From contig JAPMTS010000028.1 of the NCBI GenBank assembly GCA_026552955.1, positions 1 to 51,294 of the forward strand: DNA of 51,294 nucleotides. The letters are read 5' to 3'. Below the pieces are notes generated by a model. It searched no databases. It was not told the DNA's origin and saw only the letters and a program-made list of their open reading frames with translations. Numbering within the stretch: position 1 is the stretch's first letter; each line of letters starts with the position of its first letter. Source of the stretch: Candidatus Methanoperedens sp. Its GTDB lineage: Archaea > Halobacteriota > Methanosarcinia > Methanosarcinales > Methanoperedenaceae. Made by a program: the position numbers and the translations under genes. Below are positions 1-6,975 of this stretch, piece after piece.

Positions 1-247
1 CACAGGTATATCGTGGATATTTTTCCTTTATCTCAGGAAGGTCGTCCTGCTGTTTGGTATAACCTATCCACTCAGGCTTTCCCCACGGAAATACTTGAAA
101 CTCAAACAACAGATTGTTCAGTTCCCACTGTCGCCTTCTCTCTGATAAAGCAAAGTTGTAGATAAGCCTGCATTGCTCTGATAAGTGCCACAATACCTCT
201 TCCTGTTCCATGGTTGGGTATATCCTGACCTTTTCAGTTAGCTGCAT
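1..247 (-). CDS. tnpB: IS200/IS605 TnpB, N-terminal part (runs off window)
   Basis: Translating the minus strand from the ATG at 247 gives an uninterrupted frame to the window edge. It starts MQLTEKVRIYPT and continues with a run like LWHLSEQCRLIYNFALSERR, which is the usual N-terminus of TnpB, the RNA-guided nuclease carried by IS200/IS605 elements. Only about 82 residues are visible, so the RuvC and zinc-finger parts lie outside. The start overlaps the end of the upstream tnpA by 14 bases, a normal arrangement for this family. Whether this TnpB is intact cannot be judged here. Confidence 0.8.
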   Translation of the reverse strand, partial: MQLTEKVRIYPTMEQEEVLWHLSEQCRLIYNFALSERRRQWELNNLLFEFQVFPWGKPEWIGYTKQQDDLPEIKEKYPRYTC

Positions 248-476
248 CCGGCTCTCCCTGCCCATCTACGTATCTTTTCAATTGTTCCAGCGTAACCTGA
301 CCACATGTCGCAAGGAAATATGACGGAGACCAGAATGCTTCTCCCCACAACTTCTGTTTTAGAAGACCGATAATACCGTCATTGTCGAATACCTGCTTTC
401 TATATTTCACACACTGGACGAGATGATACTGTAAAGCATATACAGAATGTGCTCCCCTATCCAGTTTGTATTTCAT
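234..476 (-). pseudogene. tnpA: IS200-type TnpA transposase with internal deletion
   Basis: The 80-residue product begins MKYKLDRGAHSVYALQYHLV and ends with WSPSYFLATCGQVTLEQLKR, the two ends of a Y1 (HUH) transposase of the IS200/IS605 family. Family members usually have about 130-140 residues. Here the central part with the HUH histidine pair is absent, and the frame passes straight from KYRKQVFDNDGIIGLLKQKL into the C-terminal segment. The deletion keeps the frame, so a short protein could be made, but without the metal-binding site it should not transpose. The copy is therefore probably immobile unless TnpA is supplied by another copy. Confidence 0.8.
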
Positions 477-554
477 ACTTTCTTATATTTCCAAGAAACT
501 ATATCTGCTTATCCCATGCAAGGCGAAAGTATTATTGCAAAGGGTTCGCTGTAT

Positions 555-574
555 CCCCTCCCTTGCGGAAGGGG
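555..574 (-). repeat. Hairpin near the 5' (left) end of the IS200/IS605 element
   Basis: CCCCTCCC and GGAAGGGG separated by four bases form an imperfect hairpin about 80 bases upstream of the truncated tnpA. Subterminal hairpins of this kind are the recognition structures at the ends of IS200/IS605 elements. The exact element end was not determined. Confidence 0.45.
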
Positions 575-642
575 ACTTAGCTCACCCTTTGAATCCAACG
601 AAGTTAAATAAATGAAAAAATGGAAATTTAAGCTTCATTTCT

Positions 643-2292
643 TTATCGAGTTCTGCGCAGGAAGAAAGCTGTGGAAATTAATACAATGATCCCAAACATA
701 ATATCAAATCCTGGAGTTACTGGTGTGGATTCTGATGTAGGTATTGATGATGTATTTGATGGGGGTAGTGGCGCTTCCTCAGATTGCACTTCAGGAACAT
801 TAGGTGTCAGGGTTGGAGTCGATGAATTCTTCGTTGGGTCAATAAGGGTAATATAGGGACGTTCTGATTCCAGTGACGAGCGTGTCATTCCCCTGTACTC
901 TACGCCTGTATACTTGACAACAGCAGCAGGCAGTTCAATATCATCCCATGTATTCAACCTTATGATATAGCTGAATCCAACGGGAGTATTTAATTCTAAA
1001 AATGTGGATTCAAGGGATGTTGAACCGCTAACCAGGCTTACACTCTCAGGAAGGAAATCCATGACTTCTGCCTTTGTGGCTATATTTCCAATATTTTTAA
1101 TGCTCACATTTACTGTTACATCTTCACTAATATTTGCAATTTTTTTATCCGTGGTCTTGTTAATGATTATTTTTGGGCCATTAACTATAACATTAGGTTC
1201 CTCAGAGGATATGTTATATTGTCTGCCATTTACTGTGAATCCGGCTGTAGAAGCCGGAATTGCAAAACCGGTGAGGCTTGTTTCCAGTGGTTTTAAGGAA
1301 TATCCTATGTCTTTCCACTCGCCCGGATGCAGGACAGGAATGTTCCAGAACAATGGTGTATCTGATGTTAACTCAAAATTTGGATTGATTTCGTCCATAA
1401 GGACGATATCATTCATATCGTAAGTACCGCTATTTGCGATGGTTAACCTGACCATTATGGTGTCCTTGAGATACATGCGGGTCTTGATGGCTTTGCTGAC
1501 CGTGAAATAATCCTGCTTAATAGCGACGATTATCGAACTTTTTCCCTCAGATTTATATTCCAGGTTTTTTACATCAAAGCTCTTTGTATTTGCAGTCAAG
1601 TTATATGATTTCTGATCCAGCAGGTCAGGAACTATCAGTACCACTTCAAAACTTTTGCTTTCACCCTTCTTCAATTCCATATAAGTCTGATGGAGCTGAT
1701 TTGTAGAGCCTCCCCTTAGTTTTAGGTCATCTATATTCAATGTGACATCCACATTCCTGGCCACTGCATCGCCATTGTTTTTCACTTCAACCTTACCTGT
1801 GATGGTCTGATCCCTGCTTGAAGTAAATGTTGATTTATCTGTCGAAACAGTTACATCAAGTTCAGGTTTTCCTCTCAATGAAATTCCAACTTTTGACCAG
1901 GGATTATAGTATTCCTGTACCCACTCCTTTGAAGTTCCCGGAAGAAAACCCGTTCCTGATATCATGACCTCATAATCAGGGTCTATGTCTGGACCACTTT
2001 GGATGGTCAAGAGCACTTCTCTCTGGAAGTTTCCGTCCTTATATACCTCAAGATATACCATCGGATCAACAGGAGTCTCAGGAACTATATCCCCTTTACC
2101 GTTTTTATACCCTTGAACAGGAGAAGAAAATTCTAGTGCTTTTACCATATATGGCCCATTAGTGAAGGTGTTTCCCCTGTAAAGAGTACCTTCGACCGCA
2201 GGTGCCCACTCAATTTCATTTGCAAGGAAAGCCGCTGCAGGGATAGAACTGGTATAAAGGAGAACTAATAATATTATTGTGAAATTCTTCAT
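643..2292 (-). CDS. Secreted surface protein with CARDB/COG1361-like repeats and a PGF-CTERM-type tail
   Basis: This 549-residue protein starts with a signal peptide (hydrophobic residues about 4-22, then AAAFLANE). The body resembles repeated beta-sandwich domains of the COG1361/CARDB type, with phrases such as NNGDAVARNVDVTLN, NSGTYDMNDIVL and NIGNIATKAEVMDFLPES at about 170, 285 and 400. A Ser/Thr/Pro-rich stretch (about 490-525) precedes PGFDIMFG, a hydrophobic helix and the basic end RRTR. That C-terminus is the PGF-CTERM arrangement, known in archaea to be processed by archaeosortase with lipid anchoring. It stands alone on the minus strand. Its ligand or role is unknown; an S-layer-associated or adhesion role is inference. 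Confidence 0.75.
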   Translation of the reverse strand: MKNFTIILLVLLYTSSIPAAAFLANEIEWAPAVEGTLYRGNTFTNGPYMVKALEFSSPVQGYKNGKGDIVPETPVDPMVYLEVYKDGNFQREVLLTIQSGPDIDPDYEVMISGTGFLPGTSKEWVQEYYNPWSKVGISLRGKPELDVTVSTDKSTFTSSRDQTITGKVEVKNNGDAVARNVDVTLNIDDLKLRGGSTNQLHQTYMELKKGESKSFEVVLIVPDLLDQKSYNLTANTKSFDVKNLEYKSEGKSSIIVAIKQDYFTVSKAIKTRMYLKDTIMVRLTIANSGTYDMNDIVLMDEINPNFELTSDTPLFWNIPVLHPGEWKDIGYSLKPLETSLTGFAIPASTAGFTVNGRQYNISSEEPNVIVNGPKIIINKTTDKKIANISEDVTVNVSIKNIGNIATKAEVMDFLPESVSLVSGSTSLESTFLELNTPVGFSYIIRLNTWDDIELPAAVVKYTGVEYRGMTRSSLESERPYITLIDPTKNSSTPTLTPNVPEVQSEEAPLPPSNTSSIPTSESTPVTPGFDIMFGIIVLISTAFFLRRTR

Positions 2293-2535
2293 ATTATAAT
2301 TATGATAATGTAATCAAGATAAATAGTTTACTATATCAAATCAAGAAAATTTGCATTTTAATTTTTTTTCCAAGTTCAAAATATCATCATTTGATGGTTT
2401 TGGGAAAGATATATATTCCAGAATGTCCAAATTAGTGTTAATCGGTTGGCTTATTTGGCAACTATTGGATGAATTAAACCATCTAAGGCTGTTTTTTTTA
2501 GGTTAATTGGTTTATAAAATAAAGGAAATAAATAA

Positions 2536-2721
2536 ATGGATAATGACAGAAGAGGCGGCTTCCGCGGAGACAGAGGTTTCAGACCCAGCGGACCAAGAGA
2601 AATGCATAAAGCAACATGTGCTGATTGCAAGCAAGAAACTGAAGTACCCTTTGTGCCATCAGGCGACAGACCGGTATATTGCAGGGAATGTTATCAGAAG
2701 CACAAACCAAAGAGATATTGA
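2536..2721 (+). CDS. CxxC-x17-CxxC zinc-ribbon protein, copy 1
   Basis: A 61-residue basic protein. A Gly/Arg-rich N-terminus (MDNDRRGGFRGDRGFRPSGP) is followed by CADC and, 17 residues later, CREC, so four cysteines can hold one zinc. This matches the small archaeal CxxC-x17-CxxC family common in Methanosarcina. The RGG-like start plus a zinc ribbon suggests nucleic-acid binding, but the function is not established. It is the first of three tandem copies; GGAAAT eight bases upstream may serve as ribosome-binding site. A T-tract follows the stop codon. Confidence 0.8.
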   Translation: MDNDRRGGFRGDRGFRPSGPREMHKATCADCKQETEVPFVPSGDRPVYCRECYQKHKPKRY

Positions 2722-2725
2722 ACGA

Positions 2726-2734
2726 TTTTTTTTT
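2726..2734 (+). terminator. T-tract after zinc-ribbon copy 1
   Basis: Nine consecutive T residues begin five bases after the stop codon. Oligo-T on the coding strand is the main intrinsic termination signal in archaea. It lies between tandem copies, so it could allow separate or graded transcripts. Confidence 0.5.
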
Positions 2735-2760
2735 AATAGTTGATAAAAAAGGTGAATTAA

Positions 2761-2949
2761 ATGGACAATGACAGAAGAGGTGGTCCACGTGGTGGGGGCA
2801 GAGGCTTCAGACCCAGCGGACCAAGAGAAATGCATAAAGCAACATGTGCTGATTGCAAACAGGAAACTGAAGTACCCTTTGTGCCATCAGGCGACAGACC
2901 GGTATATTGCAGGGAATGCTATCAGAAGCACAAGCCACAGAGATATTGA
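2761..2949 (+). CDS. CxxC-x17-CxxC zinc-ribbon protein, copy 2
   Basis: A 62-residue paralogue of the gene before it, identical in almost all of the C-terminal 45 residues (CADC...CREC zinc ribbon). The N-terminus differs slightly: MDNDRRGGPRGGGRGFRPSG, one residue longer. An AAAAGGTGAATTAA leader gives a clear GGTG ribosome-binding site, and the same leader precedes copy 3, so the repeated unit is gene plus spacer. The nucleotide sequences of the three copies are nearly the same over the coding part, which suggests recent duplication or gene conversion. Confidence 0.8.
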   Translation: MDNDRRGGPRGGGRGFRPSGPREMHKATCADCKQETEVPFVPSGDRPVYCRECYQKHKPQRY

Positions 2950-2951
2950 AC

Positions 2952-2960
2952 TTTTTTTTT
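2952..2960 (+). terminator. T-tract after zinc-ribbon copy 2
   Basis: Nine consecutive T residues lie three bases after the stop codon of the second copy, matching the placement after copy 1. Confidence 0.5.
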
Positions 2961-2985
2961 AATAATCAATTAAAAGGTGAATTAA

Positions 2986-3171
2986 ATGGATAATGACAGA
3001 AGAGGCGGCTTCCGTGGAGACAGAGGCTTCAGACCCAGCGGACCAAGAGAAATGCATAAAGCAACATGTGCAGATTGCGGTCAGGAAACTGAAGTACCCT
3101 TTGTGCCATCAGGCGATAGACCTGTATATTGCAGAGAATGCTATCAGAAGCACAAGCCAAAGAGATATTAA
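2986..3171 (+). CDS. CxxC-x17-CxxC zinc-ribbon protein, copy 3
   Basis: A 61-residue third copy, nearly identical to copy 1 (the first cysteine pair reads CADCGQE instead of CADCKQE). The same spacer and GGTG ribosome-binding site precede it, and a T-rich stretch follows. Most differences from the other copies are silent or fall in the spacer, so selection on the protein has continued after duplication. The role is unknown; small RNA- or DNA-binding is the most natural guess from the Gly/Arg-rich start and single zinc ribbon. Confidence 0.8.
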   Translation: MDNDRRGGFRGDRGFRPSGPREMHKATCADCGQETEVPFVPSGDRPVYCRECYQKHKPKRY

Positions 3172-3182
3172 GTAAATTTAAA

Positions 3183-3189
3183 TTTTTTT
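3183..3189 (+). terminator. T-tract after zinc-ribbon copy 3
   Basis: Seven consecutive T residues lie 11 bases after the stop of the third copy and a second T-run follows at about 3195-3200. This probably ends transcription of the triplet before mqnE. Confidence 0.4.
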
Positions 3190-3271
3190 CAATATTTTTT
3201 AATTGGAAGGGTTATAACCCTCATTTTTTTAGCAATGCTCTTATCTATCTTCTGCAAATATGGAGAATTAG

Positions 3272-4363
3272 ATGGAAGATCTATCGGCTATAATTAATAA
3301 AGTACGGTCATCAGAGGAACTTGATTTTGATGATGGTTTGCTTCTTATGGAGGCAAAAAACCTCTCTCTCATAGGGGCGCTTGCGGACGTTGTTCGAAAA
3401 AGAACAGTGGGCGACAGGGTCATGTTCGTTACAAATTGCCATATAAATTACAGCAATGTATGCAATTCAAAATGCAGGTTCTGCGCTTATTTCAGGGAAG
3501 AAGGGCAAAATGGGGCTTTCACATTGACTATCGATGAGATAATGGAAAAAGCGCAAAAAGCCTCGAATATGGGAGCAACCGAACTTCATATCGTAGGGTC
3601 CCTGAATCCCGCGCTGCCATTTGAATATTATGAGGAGATACTTACAAAGCTTCATGAAAAATATCCTGCATTATCATTAAAAGCATATACTGCTGTTGAG
3701 ATAGCACATCTTTCCACGATCTCCGGAATGAGTGTAAGGGAGGTACTTTTGCGGCTAAAAAAAGCGGGTCTTACCGGTCTTCCGGGAGGCGGAGGGGAGA
3801 TATTCAATGAGAGTACCAGGAAACAGGTATGCCCCGATAAAATAAGCGGTGAAAAATGGCTTGATGTCATGGAAGACGCACACGGCCTGGGGATAAAAAG
3901 TAATGCTACGATGCTTTACGGTCATATCGAGAGCTATGAGGATATTGTAGACCATATTCTGAGAATAAGGGAATTGCAGAAAAAGACACACGGATTCCAG
4001 GCATTTATACCATTGAGATTCCATCCTGATAATACATATCTTTCGAAAAACGGGATCGTGACAGAAGGACCTACGGGATTTGATGACCTGAAAACGATCG
4101 CTGTCGCACGTCTTTTATTGAACGGATATGTAAATAATATCAAAAGCTACTGGGTGATGCTGGGTGAAAAGCTTTCACAAATTGCGCTTCACTATGGCGC
4201 CAACGATATTGACGGTACGGTTATGGAAGAGCGAATCACTCATGCAGCCGGGGGCGTTGCGCCTGAATATATGCCAAAGGACAGGCTTATTCATTTGATC
4301 AGGAATGCAGGGAGGATACCTGTTGAGAGGACATCCAGTTATAAGATTATCAGGGAATATTAG
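3272..4363 (+). CDS. mqnE: Aminofutalosine synthase (radical SAM), menaquinone biosynthesis
   Basis: A 363-residue radical SAM enzyme. The CX3CX2C iron-sulfur motif is at residues 64-71 (CNSKCRFC). The order PGGGGEIF, SNATMLYGHIES, FQAFIPLRFHPDNT and DIDGTVMEERI is that of MqnE, which couples 3-enolpyruvoyloxybenzoate and SAM to make aminofutalosine in the futalosine route to menaquinone. The related CofH and MqnC differ in these segments, so MqnE is preferred, though CofH-like proteins share the fold. The ATG follows GGAGAATTAG. It faces the Rieske/cytochrome b operon convergently, which fits a menaquinone-dependent electron chain. Confidence 0.85.
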   Translation: MEDLSAIINKVRSSEELDFDDGLLLMEAKNLSLIGALADVVRKRTVGDRVMFVTNCHINYSNVCNSKCRFCAYFREEGQNGAFTLTIDEIMEKAQKASNMGATELHIVGSLNPALPFEYYEEILTKLHEKYPALSLKAYTAVEIAHLSTISGMSVREVLLRLKKAGLTGLPGGGGEIFNESTRKQVCPDKISGEKWLDVMEDAHGLGIKSNATMLYGHIESYEDIVDHILRIRELQKKTHGFQAFIPLRFHPDNTYLSKNGIVTEGPTGFDDLKTIAVARLLLNGYVNNIKSYWVMLGEKLSQIALHYGANDIDGTVMEERITHAAGGVAPEYMPKDRLIHLIRNAGRIPVERTSSYKIIREY

Positions 4364-4462
4364 TGGGGTTGTCAAAAAGTTTGGTGTTGAGGCTATCATG
4401 AAATATCTGGAAAAAAGAAACCGTTGATAAGCGTACAATTAACACCTTCGTTCAACATTAAC

Positions 4463-4500
4463 GGCGCTGGGGTGCGACCCCAGACCCCAACGGTTGCGCC
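4463..4500. terminator. GC-rich hairpin between convergent mqnE and the cytochrome operon
   Basis: An inner stem CTGGGG/CCCCAG (4467-4472 and 4478-4483, five-base loop) sits within outer arms GGCGC/GCGCC (4463-4467 and 4496-4500). It lies between the ends of two convergent transcription units, where a bidirectional terminator or processing structure would be expected. The stretch from 4364 to 4530 holds no gene I can support. Confidence 0.35.
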
Positions 4501-4530
4501 GCCGCTGGCGGGGTTTAACATGAATGCGGA

Positions 4531-4707
4531 TCATGACTTTTCAATTTCTATGAACAGCGGTGCAATCCCTGTTATCCCGCCCAGGCCAAAAAGAAACAGG
4601 GCAGTATAATAATTTCCCTTTGATGCATTATCTATACTCACAGCCAGAAGTATCAGGCCCATGAATTTTGATAATGCATCTATCTTATTATGCTTTGACA
4701 GCTTCAT
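4531..4707 (-). CDS. Small two-helix membrane protein coupled to the cytochrome b operon
   Basis: A 58-residue frame found by direct translation. It starts MKLSKHNKIDALSKF, then has a hydrophobic helix (about 16-25), a polar turn SIDNASKGNYY, a second hydrophobic stretch (about 35-53) and ends IEIEKS. Its ATG shares one base with the stop codon of the subunit IV-like gene (TGATG), so it is probably translated by coupling and belongs to the same complex. I do not recognise a family. Tiny hydrophobic subunits are common in cytochrome bc/b6f complexes, but equivalence to any of them is inference. Confidence 0.6.
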   Translation of the reverse strand: MKLSKHNKIDALSKFMGLILLAVSIDNASKGNYYTALFLFGLGGITGIAPLFIEIEKS

Positions 4708-5159
4708 CAATGGTGGACAATGCTAAAGTATGTGAAATACAGAATTCCGAGGATTGCTATAATCCCGAGGGCAACCGCGACTTTTCTTTTCCTTATATCA
4801 CTTGAGGGATTCCTGTCTATGAAGGGCACCATGAAAAGAAGGCCATACCACAACACCATCGGCAATGTTACGCCAATGACTTTTGCCGGTAATGGCCCGA
4901 TATCCCATGTCCAGAATTTGAGGAACCCGAAGACATAAAGGAAATACCATTCGGGATAAATCGGGGTTGGTGTATCAAATGGATCAGCCGGTTTCAGAAG
5001 ACCTGCCGGGTAAAGTGAGGCCATAAGTATCAGGCTTCCTGCAATAAGACACATAACAACCACTTCACGAAGCAGGAAATGCGGGAAAAACGGAAGTCCG
5101 CGTATCCTCACAGGTCGTTCTTCCTCTATCTCATGTTTTTCAATTTCGATCAATGACAT
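4707..5159 (-). CDS. Cytochrome b C-terminal domain (b6f subunit IV-like), quinol oxidoreductase
   Basis: A 150-residue membrane protein with three predicted helices (about 33-50, 90-113 and 128-147). It contains the PEWY signature of the quinol oxidation (Qo) site at residues 69-72 (TPIYPEWYFLY). The split from the haem-binding half into a separate gene is the arrangement of cytochrome b6 and subunit IV, rather than the fused mitochondrial-type cytochrome b. It follows the b6-like gene after one base and overlaps the small gene downstream by one base, so all three should be co-translated. Menaquinol is the likely substrate. Confidence 0.88.
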   Translation of the reverse strand: MSLIEIEKHEIEEERPVRIRGLPFFPHFLLREVVVMCLIAGSLILMASLYPAGLLKPADPFDTPTPIYPEWYFLYVFGFLKFWTWDIGPLPAKVIGVTLPMVLWYGLLFMVPFIDRNPSSDIRKRKVAVALGIIAILGILYFTYFSIVHH

Positions 5160-5160
5160 A

Positions 5161-5823
5161 TTAAAGCCTCCCTGAAATTCCCTGTATCCTTACCATGGCA
5201 AAATGCAGTAACAGTAGAATTGCAATGGTAATAGGAAGGATCATGACATGGATTGTAAAGAACCTTGTCATGGTCTCAGCACCGATGTCCGTCCCTCCCA
5301 CAAGTATTAACGAAATGTACTCGCCTATGACAGGTATCGATCCTGCGATCCCTGTTCCAATTTTTGTTGCCCAGAATGCAAGCTGGTCCCATGGCAGCAG
5401 ATACCCTGAAAAACCGAAGGTTGTGGTTATCAAAAGGAGTGTTACACCCACGACCCAGTTCAATTCACGCGGTTTTTTATATGCGCCCATGAAGTAAATC
5501 CTCATCATATGAAGCATTACTGCAGCTATCATCGTGTTGGCTGCCCAGTGATGGATACTTCTAACCAGGCTTCCCATCGGAACTACAGTCATTATATGTT
5601 CCACGCTCTTATACGCTTCCAGCGGTGTGGGTTTGTAGTACATCGCCAGGAATACGCCAGTTGTAACAAGTATCATGAAACACAAGAACGCAATTCCTCC
5701 CAGGCAATATAATGGATTTGTCGCTGCATACTCAGGGGCAGGATGCTTGATTACAGAGGTCAGCAAATCCTTTATTTTAAATCTCTCATCAAACCATTTG
5801 AATATCCTATCTTCCAGATTCAT
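5161..5823 (-). CDS. Cytochrome b6-like haem protein of the quinol:cytochrome c oxidoreductase
   Basis: About 220 residues, four transmembrane helices. Histidines spaced 14 apart in helix B (RSIHHWAANTM to MLHMMRIY) and 15 apart in helix D (FTIHVMIL to LLHFAMVR) give the b6-type pattern of bis-histidine haem ligands. The phrase NPLYCLGGI aligns with chloroplast b6 NIFYCLGGI, whose cysteine binds the extra c-type haem, so that haem is predicted here. GYLLPWDQ and KKPRELNW are further b6 signatures. The open frame reaches 5844, but the ATG at 5823 (MNLEDRIFKWF) fits b6 proteins in length and starts just after the Rieske stop with GGGAG upstream. Confidence 0.88.
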   Translation of the reverse strand: MNLEDRIFKWFDERFKIKDLLTSVIKHPAPEYAATNPLYCLGGIAFLCFMILVTTGVFLAMYYKPTPLEAYKSVEHIMTVVPMGSLVRSIHHWAANTMIAAVMLHMMRIYFMGAYKKPRELNWVVGVTLLLITTTFGFSGYLLPWDQLAFWATKIGTGIAGSIPVIGEYISLILVGGTDIGAETMTRFFTIHVMILPITIAILLLLHFAMVRIQGISGRL

Positions 5824-5827
5824 ATGA

Positions 5828-6322
5828 TCACGCAGCTCCCGCATAGAATGAAATAGTCTTCACATAGTCAGGGTCTTTCCATTTTAATGCATATACTGCC
5901 CCTTCTTTCACGACTATGTCAATTGCCGGGAGAGGCGATGGGGGAGGTCCTGATATCACCGCACCGGTATTGGGATCGAATTTGCCCAGGTGACACGGGC
6001 AGAATACGATATTCTCTTCCGGTTTCCAGTAGGAAATGCATCCAAGATGCGTGCAAACAGATCCGAAAGCACGAAAACCTGCAGGCATGTGCAGGAGTAT
6101 TGACGCCTTTCCATTGAACATGAATTTCCTCACACTTCCTGTTGGCACTTCATCAACGTTGGCGATCTTGATTTCAACACTATCTCCTTTTGCAGTAGAT
6201 GCCGGCCAGAGGTATTTCAATATCGATGCTAAGGCCCCTCCTGCGAAAAGTAGTGCAATAAGTCCCATCAAGATTTCAGTAAGTTTTCTTCTTGTGATTG
6301 TAAAAGTGATCTTATCATTCAT
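5828..6322 (-). CDS. Rieske [2Fe-2S] subunit of the quinol oxidoreductase
   Basis: A 164-residue protein from the ATG at 6322, which is preceded by GGAG; the longer open frame upstream overlaps the previous gene and is unlikely. An N-terminal TRRKLTEIL plus hydrophobic helix (about 14-38) is a Tat-type signal anchor, as usual for Rieske proteins. The cluster ligands are CTHLGC at 90-95 and CPCH at 108-111, followed by GKFDPNTG and a PPPSPLP turn. It carries electrons from menaquinol at the Qo site to a cytochrome on the outer face of the membrane. It is four bases downstream of the previous gene in the operon. Confidence 0.9.
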   Translation of the reverse strand: MNDKITFTITRRKLTEILMGLIALLFAGGALASILKYLWPASTAKGDSVEIKIANVDEVPTGSVRKFMFNGKASILLHMPAGFRAFGSVCTHLGCISYWKPEENIVFCPCHLGKFDPNTGAVISGPPPSPLPAIDIVVKEGAVYALKWKDPDYVKTISFYAGAA

Positions 6323-6326
6323 GGTA

Positions 6327-6602
6327 TCACTCCAGTGTTGTAACGTATTCATCTTGCAGCAGCCCTTTAACATACAGGTAAATGATAGCTGCCAGGTCAA
6401 ACAGGAGATATGCGAATAGCTTTCCAACCTCTTCCGTGAATTGCCGTGTTGATGCAACCTGGGCATCACTGGATAAGATCTTCCAGAAAATCAAACCAGT
6501 AATGGCCATTGCGGCAAATGTCAATAGGATTATCAATGCAAAAGCAACCTGCGACCACAAACCTTCTTTTTCCGGTCCATATTCGATTTTCTCTATGTGC
6601 AT
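6327..6602 (-). CDS. Small membrane protein in the Rieske/cytochrome b operon
   Basis: A 91-residue protein with two strongly hydrophobic helices (about 18-46 and 62-80) and charged ends. No cysteines or CxxCH motif. It sits between the monohaem cytochrome (9-base gap) and the Rieske gene (4-base gap), so it is probably an accessory subunit of the complex. I do not recognise the family. One alternative is an assembly factor rather than a structural subunit. Confidence 0.7.
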   Translation of the reverse strand: MHIEKIEYGPEKEGLWSQVAFALIILLTFAAMAITGLIFWKILSSDAQVASTRQFTEEVGKLFAYLLFDLAAIIYLYVKGLLQDEYVTTLE

Positions 6603-6611
6603 GGATTTACC

Positions 6612-6959
6612 TCACAACCTTATTATATAAACTACGGCAAGAATTAGCAAAATAATTGCCATTCCTCGCAGTCCCACATCCCATGTTGTCATATGAACCC
6701 CAATCTCGATTTCCTTTTCAGGCTCAGGGGTCGGCGTTACTTTCGGTGTTGGAACATAACCTTCGATCGAATGATTATGGGTCACATAATAAACACCTAT
6801 CTCGTTGAGTTGCGGAGGACCGTCCCTTGTGTGGCAATACGGGCAATTCCTGCTCTCCTTTGCCGCATATTCGGGTCTGGCCGAAGCCAAAGAAGGAACA
6901 AAGAGCAAGAGAATCAATGCAATCAGGACTATGATTTTATTTATTTTAATTTCATTCAT
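6612..6959 (-). CDS. Membrane-anchored monohaem c-type cytochrome
   Basis: A 115-residue protein. A signal peptide (about 8-27, ending SLASARPE) is followed by one haem c site CPYCH near residue 39, a Pro/Thr/Glu-rich linker (VPTPKVTPTPEPEKE) and a C-terminal transmembrane helix (about 97-114). This places one haem on the outer face with an anchor at each end or after signal cleavage. Its place between two multihaem cytochromes and the Rieske gene suggests that it accepts electrons from the Rieske protein in place of cytochrome c1 or f. That role is inference. Confidence 0.75.
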   Translation of the reverse strand: MNEIKINKIIVLIALILLLFVPSLASARPEYAAKESRNCPYCHTRDGPPQLNEIGVYYVTHNHSIEGYVPTPKVTPTPEPEKEIEIGVHMTTWDVGLRGMAIILLILAVVYIIRL

Positions 6960-6975
6960 TCTGAATACACCTCTT

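Noticed and set aside
2507-3175. Second open frames running alongside the three zinc-ribbon genes (ending at 2743, 2962 and 3175)
   Set aside because: They are repeated only because the DNA is triplicated. The main frame has the zinc ribbon, the ribosome-binding sites and mostly silent differences.
4424-4609. A 61-codon plus-strand frame between mqnE and the cytochrome operon
   Set aside because: No ribosome-binding site, odd composition from the GC-rich hairpin, and it runs opposite to the 58-residue membrane protein gene that has better support.
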